From contig NC_134418.1 in the NCBI RefSeq assembly GCF_030867145.1, positions 54,163,682 through 54,227,681 on the forward strand: 64,000 bases of DNA, given 5' to 3'. The notes below the pieces were generated by a model. It saw nothing but the letters and a program-made list of their open reading frames with translations, was not told where the DNA came from and did no database searches. Source of the stretch: Opisthocomus hoazin (Eukaryota > Chordata > Aves > Opisthocomiformes > Opisthocomidae). Of the stretch, positions 36,600 through 64,000 are shown piece by piece; within the stretch, counting starts at the first letter, position 1, and every line of letters begins with the position of its first letter. The translations under genes were made by a program, and so were the position numbers.

Positions 36600-38269
36600 C
36601 TGAAGCCGTTAAAAAACCCACGGCTTTCTGCCCAAAAAGTAACACAGCATGCGGTTAAAAAAAAGGAGAAGTGTTACCGGTTTAGATGATCCAGAGCGCT
36701 TCAGAGCCCTGCGTCTGAGGTAACTTGTCTCCACAGCTTGCAGGAAAGTGCCAGCAAAACGTTGCCTGCCTCAGAAATAAGCAAAATTTCGTTAAAAGGG
36801 GTGAGGGAGCCAAGTTGTAAAATCCTAGAGAGCATCCACGGCCGTAATCTGAGGTTGTAGAATGCCAGAGAGCATCCGAGGCCATGGAGGAGCAGAGATT
36901 CAGGAAAAAGTGGTCAAAACCAACGTACTTCCCGTGCCAACATGGTATACAGGCTTGCATAAACACCTTCCCTTTGGGGTTTTTTGTTGAGGTTTAACCA
37001 GCAGAAAGTAAACTGCAGCAACCATCTCTCTTGCCTCCACCGCCAACCTAACGTCACCTCCTATGAATATTGTTTCTCCCGTTTCCCGATCTCTGATCAG
37101 GATCCCAGCGCTGCCACCTTCCCATAACGCAGTTTAATCTCCCTTCAACTTAAACCCTGCCTTCCCTTTCGTTATCCCTAATCATTTCAGTCATTGAGAT
37201 GAGCTTAAATCTTTCTTGATACCATTAGCACGTTAGCTGGAACAGGAGGTATTCATGCCACTGCACAAGCAACAACTGAAAAATACAATTGCATACGGTG
37301 TATACAGAACAGTCACCTCATATTTTAAAATATTTGTAACTTTGGCAAAAAAAACCAAAACAACAAACTTGCTGCATCCTACAGTACACAAATAAAAATG
37401 CAGGCCTTTTCTCTATCTTGATTGGGTTTGGGGGAACTTCTAGGGGCAAGAAGACCCAGGTTTGCACCCACTGCATTATTTTAGCATTGATCTCTCCCTA
37501 ACAAACAGACTTGCATCAACCCTGCGTGTCTTCCTCAAGATTTACACCTCAGCCCAGCAACGCACGCAGCTTTTGTGCTGAATTAGTTACAAAGACTAAG
37601 AGCAGCTGGACAACCCCGTGCTCGTTCAAACATGGGCTACGCTTCGGCAGGATCGGGGTGAAAGTACTCATCTGCTACACAGCTTTTTTGTGACACACAG
37701 GAACAGAAGAAAGATGTGGGTAAATTTCAAAGAACCAGTAGAGGCCACTGTAAGTCTGAAATGCTGGACTGAAACATGGGATAAAGGGAGAAAGCAGTTC
37801 AGTTCTTCAAGACAACGAGAGCAATCCTTACCAGTAAATGATATTTAAGGCTGGTATTTGCTTCGTAGCTTTTTCACATAATACATAAAAATCAGAGAAT
37901 ACAAGAATAAAATTACTGCCATTATTTCAAACAGTAATTTCAAAGAGCACTGCACATACCTGATGAACAGAATTAACAGGAGTCCCAGCTATAAAGGGTG
38001 GGGAAAAAAGTGAAGGAGCGTTTAAAGACAGCGAAAAATGTCAGGTTCAGTTTTGCCACTTTGCTAATTTTTAGTTCTGTCAGTGATTTTTACCTTTAAT
38101 TTTGTGGTCTCTTTCCTTAAAAATGAACCTGTTTCATTTTGTAAGGTTGAACTAACAGCTTTTATTTTTAAAAACTTACCAATCCAATGTGTTGTGAAAA
38201 ATTAAAAAAAAAAAAAAAAACTATCTGCTACCTACCATCTTTCTGTCCTGGTCACTGCATTTTTTAACA
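36600..38269. other. Intergenic, upstream of UBA6
   Basis: No gene recognised. A possible divergent noncoding transcript from the CpG island could run through here, but the sequence gives no direct sign such as conserved exons. Confidence 0.5.
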
Positions 38270-41060
38270 TACAGAATCACAGAATCACAAAATGGTAGGG
38301 GTTGGAAGGGACCTCTGTGGGTCATCTAGTCCAACCCTCCTGCCGAAGCAGAGTCACCTACAGCAGGCTGCACAGGACCTTGTCCAGGCGGGTCTTGAAT
38401 ATCTCCAGAGAAGGAGACTCCACAACCTCCCTGGGCAGCCTGTGCCAGTGCTCCATCACCCTCAGAGGGAAGAAGTTCTTCCTCATGTTCAGACGGAACT
38501 TCCTGTGCTTCAGTTTGTGCCCATTGCCCCTTGTCCTGTCGCTGGGCACCACTGAAAAGAGCTTGGCCCCATCCTCCTGACACCCACCCTGCAGATATTT
38601 GTAAGTATATATTAGGTCCCCTCTCAGCCTTCTCTTCTTCAGGCTGAACAAGCCCAGCTCCCTCAGCCTCTCCTCGTAGGAGAGATGTTCCAGTCCCCTC
38701 ACCATCCTCGTAGCCCTCCGCTGGACTCTCTCCAGTAGCTGTTCATCTTTCTTGAACTGGGGAGCCCAGAACTGGACACAGTACTCCAGATGAGGCCTCA
38801 CCAGGGCAGTGTAGAGGGGAAGGAGAACCTCCCTCGACCTGCTGGCCGCACTCTTCTTGATGCACCCCAGGATCCCATTGGCTTTCTTGGCAGCCAGGGC
38901 ACACTGCTGGCTCATGGTCAACCTGTCGTCCACCAGGACACCCAGGTCCCTCTCCACAGAGCTGCGCTTCAGCAGGTCCACCCCAAGCCTGTACTGATGC
39001 ATGGGGTTGTTCCTCCCCAGGTGCAGGACCCTGCATTTACCTTTGTTGAACCTCATCAGGTTCCTCTCTGCCCAACTTTCCAGCCTATCCAGGTCATGCT
39101 GAATGGCAGCACAGCCTTCCGGTGTGTCTACCACACCTCCAGGTTTGGTGTCATCAGCAAACTTGCTGAGGGTACATTCCAACTCTTCATCCAGGTCGTT
39201 GATGAAGAAGTTAAACAAGGCTGGGCCCAGTACTGACCCCTGAGGGACACCACTTGTTACCAGCCTCCAACTAGACTCAGCGCCGCTGATGACAACCCTC
39301 TGAGTTCTGCCATTCAGCCAGTTCTCAATCCACTTCACCGACCACTCATCCAGCCCATACTTCCTGAGCTTCCCTAGGAGGATATTATGGGAGACAGTGT
39401 CGAAAGCCTTGCTGAAGTCTAGGTAGACAACATCCACGGCTCTCCGTTCGTCTACCCAGCCAGTCATGTCATCATAGAAAGCTATCAGATTGGTCAGGCA
39501 TGATTTCCCCTTGGTGAATCCATGCTGACTACTCCTGATAACCTTCTTTTCCTCCACTTGCTTGATGATGACCTCCAGGATAAGCTGCTCCATCACCTTT
39601 CTCGGGATGGAGGTGAGGCTGACCGGCCTGTAGTTCCCTGGGTCCTCCTTCTTGCCCTTTTGAAGATTGGAGTGACATTGGCCTTTCTCCAGTCCTCGAG
39701 CACCTCTCCTGTCCTCCAGGACCTCTCAAAGATGATGGAGAGTGGCTCAGCAATGCCATCCGCCAGATCCCTCAGCACTCGTGGGTGCATTCCATCGGGG
39801 CCCATGGATTTGTGGACGTCCAGATCGCTTAAGCGATCCCTCACACAGTCCTCCTCGACCATGGGAAAGTCATCCTCTTTGTAGGCTTCTTCTCTTACCT
39901 CCGGGGCTTGGGATTCCTGAGGGCCTGCCTTGGCACTGAAGACTGAAGCAAAGGCGGCATTCAGTAGCTCTGCCTTCTCCGCATCTTCCGTCACCAGGAC
40001 ACCTGCCTCATTCAGGAGCGGCCCCACATTGTCCCTAGCCTTCCTTTTGCTGCTGATGTAGTTGAAGAAGCTCTTCTTGTTATTTTTGACATCCCTTGCC
40101 AGCTTCAATTCCAGGTGAGTTTTGGCCTTCCTCATCGCATCTCTGCATGCTCTGACCACATTCCTGTATTCTTCCCAAGTGGCCTGCCCCTCTTTCCACA
40201 TTCCATGGACCTTTCTCTTCCACCTGATCTCCGCTAGAAGCTCCTTGTTCAACCATGCAGGTCTCCTGCCTCCTTTGCTCGATTTCTTTCTCAGGGGGAT
40301 GCATTGCTCCTGTGCATGGAAGAAGTGTTGTTTAAAGAGCGACCAGCACTCTTGGACCCCCCTGCCTTTGAGAGCCCTGGCCCACGGGATTCCTCCCAGT
40401 AGCCCCTTGAAGAGGTCAAATTTAGCCCTCCTGAGGTCCAAGGTTTTGATCCTGCTTATCGCCCTGCTTCCTCCACGCAGGATCCTGAACTCGACTGTTT
40501 CATGGTCACTGCAGCCGAGTCTATCTCCAACCTTCACATCCTCCACCAGTCCCTCCGTGTTTGTTAATACAAGGTCCAGCAGAGCGCCTTTCCTTGTTGG
40601 TTCCTCCACCACTTGCATCAGAAAGTTATCATCGATGCTCTGTAGGAACCTCCTGGATTGCGCCTGCCTAGCTGTATGGTCTTCCCAGCTGATGTCAGGG
40701 TGGTTGAAGTCCCCCATGAGAACCAGGGCCTGTGATTGTGAGGCTGCTTGCTGCTGCCTGTAGAAGGCCTCATCAATTTCCTCCTCCTGGTCAGGTGGCC
40801 TGTAGTACACACCCACAGTAATGTCACCAGTATGAGCCTGTCCCTTAATTCTAACCCATAAGCACTCAACTCGTTCTTCATTTGCCCCCAGGCCAAGCTC
40901 AATGCATTCCAGTTGCTCCCTCACATATAGAGCAACTCCCCCACCTCTCCTTGTTGGTCTGTCTTTCCTAAAGAGTCTGTAGCCATCTATGACAGCATGC
41001 CAGTCATGCGAGTTGTCCCACCACGTTTCTGTGATGGCGACCAAGTCATCTTTGATATGC
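38270..41060 (-). mobile_element. CR1 LINE, nearly full ORF2, between UBA6 and the protease gene
   Basis: About 2.8 kb on the minus strand. The 3' terminus at 38270-38345 carries short direct repeats (ACAGAATCACAGAATCAC on the plus strand) followed by the conserved GTTGGAAGGGACCTCTGTGG tail. The body encodes endonuclease and reverse transcriptase. The 5' end appears truncated near the first endonuclease motif (AITETWWDNSHDW): typical CR1 ORF2 starts further upstream, and unique-looking sequence follows from about 41060. Long open frames and well-kept motifs indicate a recent insertion relative to the other CR1 copies here. Confidence 0.95.
38358..39596 (-). pseudogene. CR1 ORF2 reverse transcriptase half
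   Basis: An open frame of 412 codons ending in a natural stop. Reverse transcriptase motifs are in order: [60 protein letters not shown] and the catalytic box FADDTKPGG (both Asp present), then the conserved C-terminal [20 protein letters not shown]. It is separated from the endonuclease half only by the frameshift at 39658-39661. Confidence 0.92.
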
Positions 41061-41110
41061 AGTCCTCTCACATGAAACAGATTTTGCATAGTAACAGTCA
41101 ATACTGACAA
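39593..41110 (-). pseudogene. CR1 ORF2 endonuclease half (frame-broken)
   Basis: An open frame of 505 codons with AP-endonuclease-like motifs: TETWWDNSHDW, GGGVALYVRE, LVLMGDFNHPDISWE and GCSDHETVEF, followed by the linker before the reverse transcriptase. The first 15-25 codons are probably flanking DNA read through. The frame is lost at an A-run (T-run 39658-39661 on plus), consistent with loss of one base. After this point the conserved reading continues in another frame. Confidence 0.9.
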
Positions 41111-42423
41111 GCCTTTTGCCTAAACAGAGAAAGAGCAACATCAGTTAATTCTTGCCTAACAGTTTAGCAGTAATCAAGAGAACTATCAGTGAAACTGTGA
41201 ACATGGGCATTCTACGATAAATTGCCAAATTGCTCCAGAAGTCAAAGAAACTGGTTCCCAAGTGCATCAGTTAGTAGGTGTACTCAGAAGCCCACTAGGC
41301 TGATGGTACCAAATCAAAAAATTTACAAGTTTTTCTCTAGTTTTCCAAGACTGCAAAATTTGAAACATCTGGAGCCATTTGACTTTTTCCCCATAGCCTT
41401 CTGTTTTAAAAATACATGTAACTGTAAAATCTCAGTAAATTTGGTTAAATAAATTAATTTTAAAGGAAATCCCAACTCTATATTTCTACCATGCTAAAGT
41501 CAGCTGTAGCTTTTGAGATTGCCAAAAAGTTCCGAAGCAAGGCTGTCAGTTTACTGACTTGCTGAAGCAGTGAGCTCGGCTCATTGGCTCATGGCTGTGG
41601 TCAGGAGAACATCACCAGCTCTGGACTCGAGCCTATTCATGCCCAAAATCTCTGTAACTTCAGTTTACATGCACTAATGTGGATTCATTCTGCGTGCAGC
41701 TATCAAACACATCTTTAGAGCCAGTATTTTCAAAAGGAGCTAAAGCTAATACAGCTGTAAATCTCCTTTCCAGCTGCTGGGAAAATCCCAGCCACTTGCA
41801 CTTTTTTTTTTTTTTTTTGTCTTTTAATTTCCTGATTTTCAGGCATGATTTCACATTCTTAGTGGGGACTCCAAAGTGGGGATTTAGGGGGGATGCATTT
41901 TTTTTCCCTGATTTATTCATTTAATAAGCAAATGACCAGACAAAGCTCTACCTAGTTTTCTCCCTAAAAATGTGTTAGTTGAAAATACTAAGGCCAACAC
42001 AATTCAGTTTAGCACACAGGCCAGCGCAGAAATGACCATAAATCCACATCAACATCCTTCAGTGGGTTTCCAGACATCCTGCCATAGGCTGTGGCTTGCC
42101 ATCAGCTCTTGCAGCAGTGATGTGCTGACTGGCAAGGCTTTGTCTCCTCTTTTTGGCACAACATGTGGTGTAGGAGTGCTTTGCTGGCATATTTGAAAGG
42201 GCTCCAGCTTCCCAATGAGGTGGGCCAAAGGATCCTGTCATTTAAGGCTGCTCTAGCAAGTGACACCTTCCTAGAAACCATGTTAACAATGTTGTTAAAA
42301 TCCTGATCCAAACAAGAGCACCAGCTACCTAAGCTGATTCCACGCTGATGTGCATGAATGCATTTCCGAAAGCAAGAGCCAGCTTTTCCATGCGCGTGCA
42401 TCTCTAACACAGGCTGCGAGTTG

Positions 42424-42443
42424 CCCAATAAATATTCATTGGG
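42424..42443. repeat. 20-bp imperfect palindrome
   Basis: CCCAATAAATATTCATTGGG reads nearly the same on both strands, with a CCAAT box at one end and its inverse, ATTGG, at the other. Intergenic. Confidence 0.8.
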
Positions 42444-42739
42444 TTAAATAATATGTTTTGGCTCTCAGCTCTTCTAATTTGTTAACAGGAACAGCAGATA
42501 TGGAATTGGAGTTTCCACAAGCTTTACTTACATAAGGAATCCCAGTGACTGATTGATGTCATTCAACCAGACCGCCTCACATGATTAGATCTTGTGCAAG
42601 CAGCCTCTTATTTCTTTCTGATTTGTGCTCCAGGCTGAAAATTAGCATTTGGCAAGCCTCAAACAACCTGATTTGAATAACCAGAATTTTGGAACATGTT
42701 TCTTGACGCTTTAAATCTGCCAGCGAAATCTCAGGAGAG

Positions 42740-42985
42740 TTGGTATGCCAGCTGCGTCGACCTCCCTACAGCCAATTTCCACGAATGCCACGTTACAAGG
42801 ATGAGTTTTTCCAAGGCCAGAAGCAAGGTGGTGGATACTCTGATGAAGCTTCAGATCCGTCCTCAAATTTGCATAGCTCAAGCTTAACTGAAATTCACGA
42901 GTATCTTAGAAAAACAGATGTCCCACTTGTCTTTGCTGAAACATCTGTAAAGCTCCAACCACTGTTAAAGACAAACAATTCCTAG
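42740..42985 (+). other. Unexplained ORF preceded by a splice-acceptor-like site
   Basis: An open frame after ATCTCAG (acceptor-like, ending 42733) encodes a hydrophilic segment including RRPPYSQFPRMPRYKDEFF and LTEIHEYLRKTDVPLVFAET, ending in a stop. It has no ATG near the start of the frame. The composition resembles a cytoplasmic tail or a terminal exon. I do not recognise the family, and no matching upstream exon was found, so it may be chance. Confidence 0.2.
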
Positions 42986-43085
42986 GATGGGGAATGAACA
43001 GAGAGCACTGCAGCTTTAGAATAGTCTTATATCAAAATAAGGGAAGATTAGCCTATTTTGCATATAATTTTTAGTTTGGTTATTA

Positions 43086-43568
43086 TTAAGCAAAAAAAAG
43101 GGACAAAAAGGAGCAATTGTTTTTAAATACCTTTAATGTTATGAAACGTATTACCTTTATCTCATTTAAATCCTTGCTAAATCTTAACATCAACAATAAT
43201 AAAAGGTTTTTAAAAATCTTTTCTTTAATTGCACAATATTTTCTTTCTTTTATTCTAGGGCAGAAAACAGAGTCTTCATAAATAAAACACTGACATGGAG
43301 TACAAGACAAACCCAGGCCAGACAGTTTGCTAAAAAATTTGTGAAAAGTGCATCTGGCTGGCTCAGGACTCCCTGAGTAAGGTAGACATTCTCCCCCACA
43401 CCTCTTGGCTGTCTTTTCTCTCACAAGAAAATCTGAAATAAAGGTTGCCTTTGTCATTTTAAAGGTATCAGATATACATGTCGCAGTGTGAGGTAGGAAC
43501 CAGTTCTTAGGGGTTGTATCTAATTTGGGCCTCACCTCCTTGTTGTTGCCCCTCCTTTTGCTAGGCAA
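43086..43568 (-). other. Unexplained 160-codon ORF
   Basis: The longest frame outside CR1, the CpG island and known exons. It contains several Cys (GGECLPYSG, CTPCQCF) and a Lys-rich C-terminal half. No family recognised; AT-rich composition and lack of splice or promoter context argue for chance. Confidence 0.15.
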
Positions 43569-45075
43569 AAAGATAGATTTAAGTGCAAAACAAAGCCGTA
43601 GCTATCTATGAAAGTGGACTACTGTTTACTTTCAATTGCAATTCATCAGCTGATTATAAGGAAGGACACTTGTCATTTTCACCTTCAAAGCATTAAGAGG
43701 CACAAAAAACTAGATGTAATTTTTTTCCAAAGGATGCTTTTGAAAAAAGCGGACCTGAACACTGGAAGAAAACAGTGTTTCCAGGTAACCTAATCCAAAA
43801 CTCCGTTAAGTTTCTATTTTGTAACTGAAACTGGCCCAGAGTAAATTCTTAGCTGAAAAATAGCAGCAACTTGAAAGTGCATAAATTAGAAACTTAATAA
43901 ATTAAGGAAACTGATTTGCTGCACCTAACTATCCTCCTAACTGTCCCAAGATCCTTTTCATTTTATAACGGACATGGAAAATCAGAATAAAGATACTACT
44001 ATCTCAAAACCAAAACTAAACTAAAATCTTCAGTAAATTTCTTTCCGAGATAAGGCGTCTTTTTTACTGAAGTTCAAAAGATATCTAGAAAGACTGGAAG
44101 GAGCGTAATAATAAGACAACCCCCTCCTCTACCACCAAGGCTTAAGCATAGGCTTTTCCATCCATATGTAGACTCGTAATTCAGGGTGTGAGTTTTCAAG
44201 AAATGCCACGTCACTGGATGCCCCTCCTCCAGCAATCTGTGAGATGTTATGCACAAAAGTAGGAAAAGTGCTTAATCAGTGTATAAGGATTGCATTTACT
44301 CTGAAGTTCTTATCGAGACTGTTCTTTAATATGAAATTACTCTTCAACCTCGTAAGACAGGATCATATTCATTCATGGCAGAAATGAATCCATCAGCGAA
44401 GCAAAACAGTATCACTTATTGCTTTCTTTGCAGTGAGACAGTTTCCACTGACTGCATACCCTTGGAAAAGCACACTATTTCTTGAATGAGAAAGGTAGCT
44501 CCCAGTTTGTTTCTGGTGAATATTTATTTTTCCTTTAGCACAAATTTAAATGCTGGGTTTCCTTCCAGGGAAGTTGTTCGTGGAGACACACTTACTCCAA
44601 ACAAATTTGGGTAGAGCTTGTGTTTCTGTATCTTAAGCACACTGCAAGTTGAACAGAGTAGATCTTGAAGGCAAGTGGTACAGAGGTAGCAGCACAGTAT
44701 TGTGATAAAGCACTTCCACAGTAGCACTTTCAAGCAACTTGAACTTTATGGAATTCCTGTTAAAAACGTGCTTCAAAAGAAAAACATCGAGCTTTTCTCT
44801 TTTGCTTTCCAACTTACTGCAAGCACAGAAATCCTCCTTTTCCTTAGGTAGGACCTACCCTTGGTCCTGGCTGGTCCACTGTTAGCCATGAAGGCCACCA
44901 AGCAGGGAGAGCATCCTGGGCCTTGGCTGCAGTCTGTGCAGATGACAGTCTCTAACAAGAGTAATAATCAAGGGTTCACTTTGATAGAAACACAGCTGTG
45001 ACAGCATTTGCTTCACTGGAGGAAGAAGGTTCAGCTTCAGACCTCAGTCATGGCTGAAGAAAAATTTCTTTTTTT

Positions 45076-45081
45076 TTTATT
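45076..45081 (-). terminator. Candidate polyadenylation signal for the protease gene
   Basis: AATAAA on the minus strand about 320 nt past the stop. Another lies at 44523-44528. Neither can be confirmed from sequence alone. Confidence 0.35.
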
Positions 45082-45401
45082 TTCCTGGAAAATGTTCGTA
45101 TTTATAAAGCAGGTAAATTGGCACCTTTTAAATGTTAGTTTAATGACATCAGTTTGTAATTTCCGATAAGCGAGAATGTTTCCAGGCTCAAAGATGAGGC
45201 AGGCAATCTCATAGGTTTAGTATAAATTCACAAGGTGTTAGGATCTCTGACAGCAAAGATAGTGGTTGCTGCGGGCAAAGGTTGCTTCAACCAAAACTAC
45301 ATAGGAATATATACAGTAAAAAAAATAATAACCTTTCAAAATTACAGACAAATATGTGTTACACATAGTCTATGTAGTTAAATCCATTTTTGATTTTGGA
45401 A

Positions 45402-61190
<15,789 letters not shown>

Positions 61191-63344
61191 CTACAAACCA
61201 ACGAAACAGTCTGGTTACCTTCAGCCCATTTCTGCATTTCTTAGTTTTTATCTTAGCTCCTCTAGCAATGGCAATGTAACATAAAGGATTAGACACATTT
61301 TTGAATATTTGGTACATTTTTGAGAGAAGGAATTGCCGAAAGAAATCCAAGTAAATGCTGAATGGTCAAACGCATCTTAGGCTAGAAGAAAGCATGATGC
61401 TTTCTGTGAACAAATGGCCAGACCAATGTTATAATGGAGTCTAAAACGCAGTCACTGGCTACATGCTTGGGATACAAGAGGAGGAGTGAATGAACTGATT
61501 TGATTGCAGTGAAAAGCTGGATACACAGCACTTCAGAAACATCAGGTTGAAGATTAATGTTATCTAGACAGACCTTTCTAGGGCCCTGTACATACACAGA
61601 ATAAAAATTTCCAATCATCATCAAACAGGTACTTGAGCAAAGGGGAGAGACCACACAACCCAATTCCACCACTGCAATCTCTCAGGCGTATGTGACTAAT
61701 GACCCCACATTAGGCAACAATAAATGAAAGTCAGCAGCATATCGACAGTCTGCTTATCACAGTCCAAGAGCTGGACAACAAAAGGGGCCTTTAACATCTC
61801 ACTGAAAAGTGCAAGCAGCACCCACACTGGGACACAAAATTGCCCAGTTTTGATGTAAGATCAGAGGAAAGAAAAGGAAGAAAAATCTTCTAACAGACTG
61901 AACTCACCCAGTAGCAGTATTTATTTTTCCTTAAAGCATCAGATACTGCAAGAGGCTGAATGCTAGACTACAAACACCAAAGCATCTAATCTGGCATAGT
62001 GAATCTTGCTCTGTGCTTGCAGATGGCTTATCCTTGGTTATTACATGGGGAAGATAAGAGCGTGCTCTGAGAACCTTCTCTCCTGTGCCTCCTCCTACCT
62101 GAGTCAAGAACCAATGACACAGCCCACAACAGGTGGAATCACAGTTGCTTCATACAGGGGGCTAGCTAAAAGCAGGTTGCTCTGACTTCAGCATCATTCG
62201 GGTAGGAAAGGAAAAGAGAAGATCTTCCATTTATATCTCACTATCTTGGAAATTTGTAACTATATAAAGGAAAAAGAAGAAAATCTAAAATAGAAGGCAA
62301 GTAGCTTATACAGAAGTCATGCAATCAGGCTATGGTCTTCAAAAGGAGAATGCACCCAAATGAAACAGACATTCCTGCTATCGCCAGTGAAGGGCAAATA
62401 AAAAGCCATATTTTATGAGCACAGCAAGGCATGCTGTGTGTTTTATAGCTGAGCAGAAAAACACGTTCCTTGCCTCAAGGATCTCATAATTGAGACTGAG
62501 TAGCTATATGTGAACGGCCCAACAGGCTGTTTTTTCCCTTTGTGCCAACTTCAGAATGATTGCCACTCCATTTATTTTCCAGATATTATCTGATCCAACT
62601 GTGGGTGTTGCTCTGCATTTCTGAGGTGTTCCCTCACCTCTCCCCCCACTCCTCTTCCTGTGCTGTGCCACACTGGAATTACCGTATCAACTCTTGCAAG
62701 CACACCACACCTCTCGAAACCCTCAGGTAAGTACAGCCTGCCTTGAATCATTCACTATACAACAAAGGTCCAGAGCCAAAGACACCTAGTCAAGATTCGT
62801 TTTGTCTTTCTCAGTAAGCAGTGGGCATTATTACTAATGCATTGTTTATACTGAGCCAAAAAATATGCACAGTACTTTCCAAGCAAATTCACAAAAATGA
62901 CCCTGCTTGAAAGAACTTGCAGTCTGAGCACTTACAGGCATAAAGCTTGTATATCTGAAAAAAGGAAACCAGCTTTGGTGCATACAAGTCTTGCATCCAA
63001 CACAGCAAACATCACAGCAAATACCTCAGTTTGTCCTTGGGAACAAGATGTAATGAAAAATATTACTTCTCCCTACAGATTGGCCTCTCAGATCCTTAAA
63101 CCACCTTGTCTACACTTAAAGCACTCTAGTCAGTGTCGAAAAATATTCCTAAAGCTACGTTCAAATAATGACTTGTGTGATTTGCCTAACTGGGGATTAA
63201 TCTAAGGTAGAGCAGGAGGCAGGATGTCACAAACTATAGAAGAACAAGGAGAAACACATTCACAAGAGTAAGATCTTGAGGCTGCTATCATTAGTCTTGC
63301 AGCTTTAGCACATGATTATTAAGACATTCAAGTTTTACTTGCAA
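61191..63344. other. Upstream intron of the TMPRSS11-like gene; nothing recognised
   Basis: Searched on the minus strand for the first SEA half and membrane exon with flanking splice sites; none found. Confidence 0.45.
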
Positions 63345-63900
63345 ATTGATAGGCACTGTCACTCAGGAACAAGACCTTGGTATTACAATAGACAGTTCCA
63401 TAAAAAGGTCATTTTCAGCCCTCAACAGTAGTCAAAAAAATCAAATCAAACATTAGATATTATTGGCAAATGAACAGAGAATAAAAAGGAAAAAAAATAT
63501 TCCTCGGTGATAATCCAAATCACAGGTCTGACCCCTCCATCTAAAAAAGCAGAGACAGCAGACCTGAAAGAGTAACAGAGCAGGGTGACAAAGTGACAAG
63601 GAACAGTTCCTGCCAAGAATGGCTGAGCAGGCTGGGACTTTCAACTGAAAAAAAGAGTAGAGCTCATGGGGTACAGGAGAGAAAAGGGATATATGATGGG
63701 AGTGTCTGATACCACTATTTGCATAAAGAGGAAGGACAGAGATCAACTTTTCATCACCTTTTCCAGTACAAGAACTAGGGGCCGTTGAATGATCCAAAGA
63801 AGGTGGCTCTTCACAAGTATCTCCTTACTAAAGGATTGAGGTGCACAAATTTCAAGAGTCCAGGGGAGACAAGACAAGTCCTTGGAAACTAATTCCACTG
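63345..63900 (+). mobile_element. Ancient CR1-type LINE remnant
   Basis: Diverged sequence with recognisable old-CR1 landmarks in order: CACTCAGGAACAAGACCTTG, GACAGTTCCATAAAAAGGTC and ACAAGAACTAGGGGCC (near 63767), the last typical of old amniote CR1 3' regions. Gaps and stops throughout. Boundaries are approximate. Confidence 0.6.
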
Positions 63901-64000
63901 GGGGCTGCTAAACAAACCACAACCACTTCAGGAACTCCCAGGTGGTAAATAGCTGGAGGTAGGGAGCATACCAAGAAGTAGTTATCATACATGTCTATTG

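Larger units (their letters stand above)
36050..36600. promoter_or_regulatory. CpG-island promoter of UBA6
   Basis: Dense CpG and GC-rich sequence with no counterpart elsewhere in an otherwise AT-rich window. It includes GGGCGG-type Sp1 boxes near 36540 and sits immediately upstream of, and over, the first UBA6 exon. No TATA box is evident. This is typical of a constitutively expressed gene. Long ORFs on both strands here are a by-product of GC richness. Confidence 0.85.
41111..45401. other. Intergenic between the CR1 copy and the TMPRSS11-like gene
   Basis: Mostly unique AT-rich DNA. It holds two ORFs without recognised function (42740-42985 plus; 43086-43568 minus) and an imperfect palindrome at 42424-42443. 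The lower-coordinate side of the protease stop (44.5-45.4 kb) is presumably its 3' UTR. No GNRHR-like exon was seen. Confidence 0.5.

Noticed and set aside
36247-36645. 132-codon minus-strand ORF as a UBA6 N terminus
   Set aside because: Neither visible donor joins it in frame to exon 2; at most it could be a short upstream ORF.
38790-39236. Plus-strand ORFs over the CR1 copy
   Set aside because: Antisense shadows of the reverse transcriptase frame, with no independent motifs.
61382-61672. 96-codon minus-strand ORF as the first SEA half or membrane exon
   Set aside because: It lacks the expected SEA pattern (an RSQVxKL-like end) and a usable donor with the required phase.

Overview
The window is nuclear DNA of a vertebrate, almost certainly a bird. 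The evidence is split genes with GT-AG introns, a CpG-island promoter, and several CR1 LINE copies, one of which ends in the bird-type 3' terminus of short ATTCTGTG-like direct repeats. Overall gene density is low. There are no prokaryotic features, CRISPR arrays or operons, and I found no undescribed defence-like or mobile system. The candidates that deserve a second look are listed as findings.

Layout. (1) 1-3159: 3' flank and probable 3' UTR of UBA6, with no other gene recognised. (2) 3160-36550, minus strand: the complete UBA6 gene, encoding the E1 enzyme that activates ubiquitin and FAT10. I resolved 32 coding exons by translation and by checking phase at every junction; together they give 1021 residues. 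A probable noncoding first exon lies in the CpG island at about 36.1-36.6 kb. Two 5'-truncated CR1 copies (9.1-9.6 kb and 23.1-25.3 kb) sit in introns, both antisense to the gene. (3) 36.6-45.4 kb: intergenic. It holds a 2.8 kb CR1 on the minus strand (38.27-41.06 kb) that is nearly intact, its main ORF broken by one apparent single-base deletion. A few unexplained ORFs follow it. (4) 45402 to 61190 and beyond, minus strand: the 3' part of a TMPRSS11-family (HAT/DESC1-like) type II transmembrane serine protease. It comprises the second half of a SEA domain, a 39-nt linker exon and four exons encoding a complete trypsin-like catalytic domain. The cytoplasmic, membrane and first SEA exons were not found and probably lie beyond 64 kb. 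(5) 63.3-63.9 kb: an old, diverged CR1 remnant.

The order UBA6 then TMPRSS11 matches the human 4q13 neighbourhood, but no GNRHR-like gene is visible between them. The two genes are not functionally coupled in any way the sequence shows: UBA6 is a cytosolic/nuclear housekeeping enzyme with a CpG-island promoter, and the protease is a cell-surface epithelial type. All exon boundaries were derived by eye from conserved protein sequence and splice signals. UTR ends and transcription starts are estimates.
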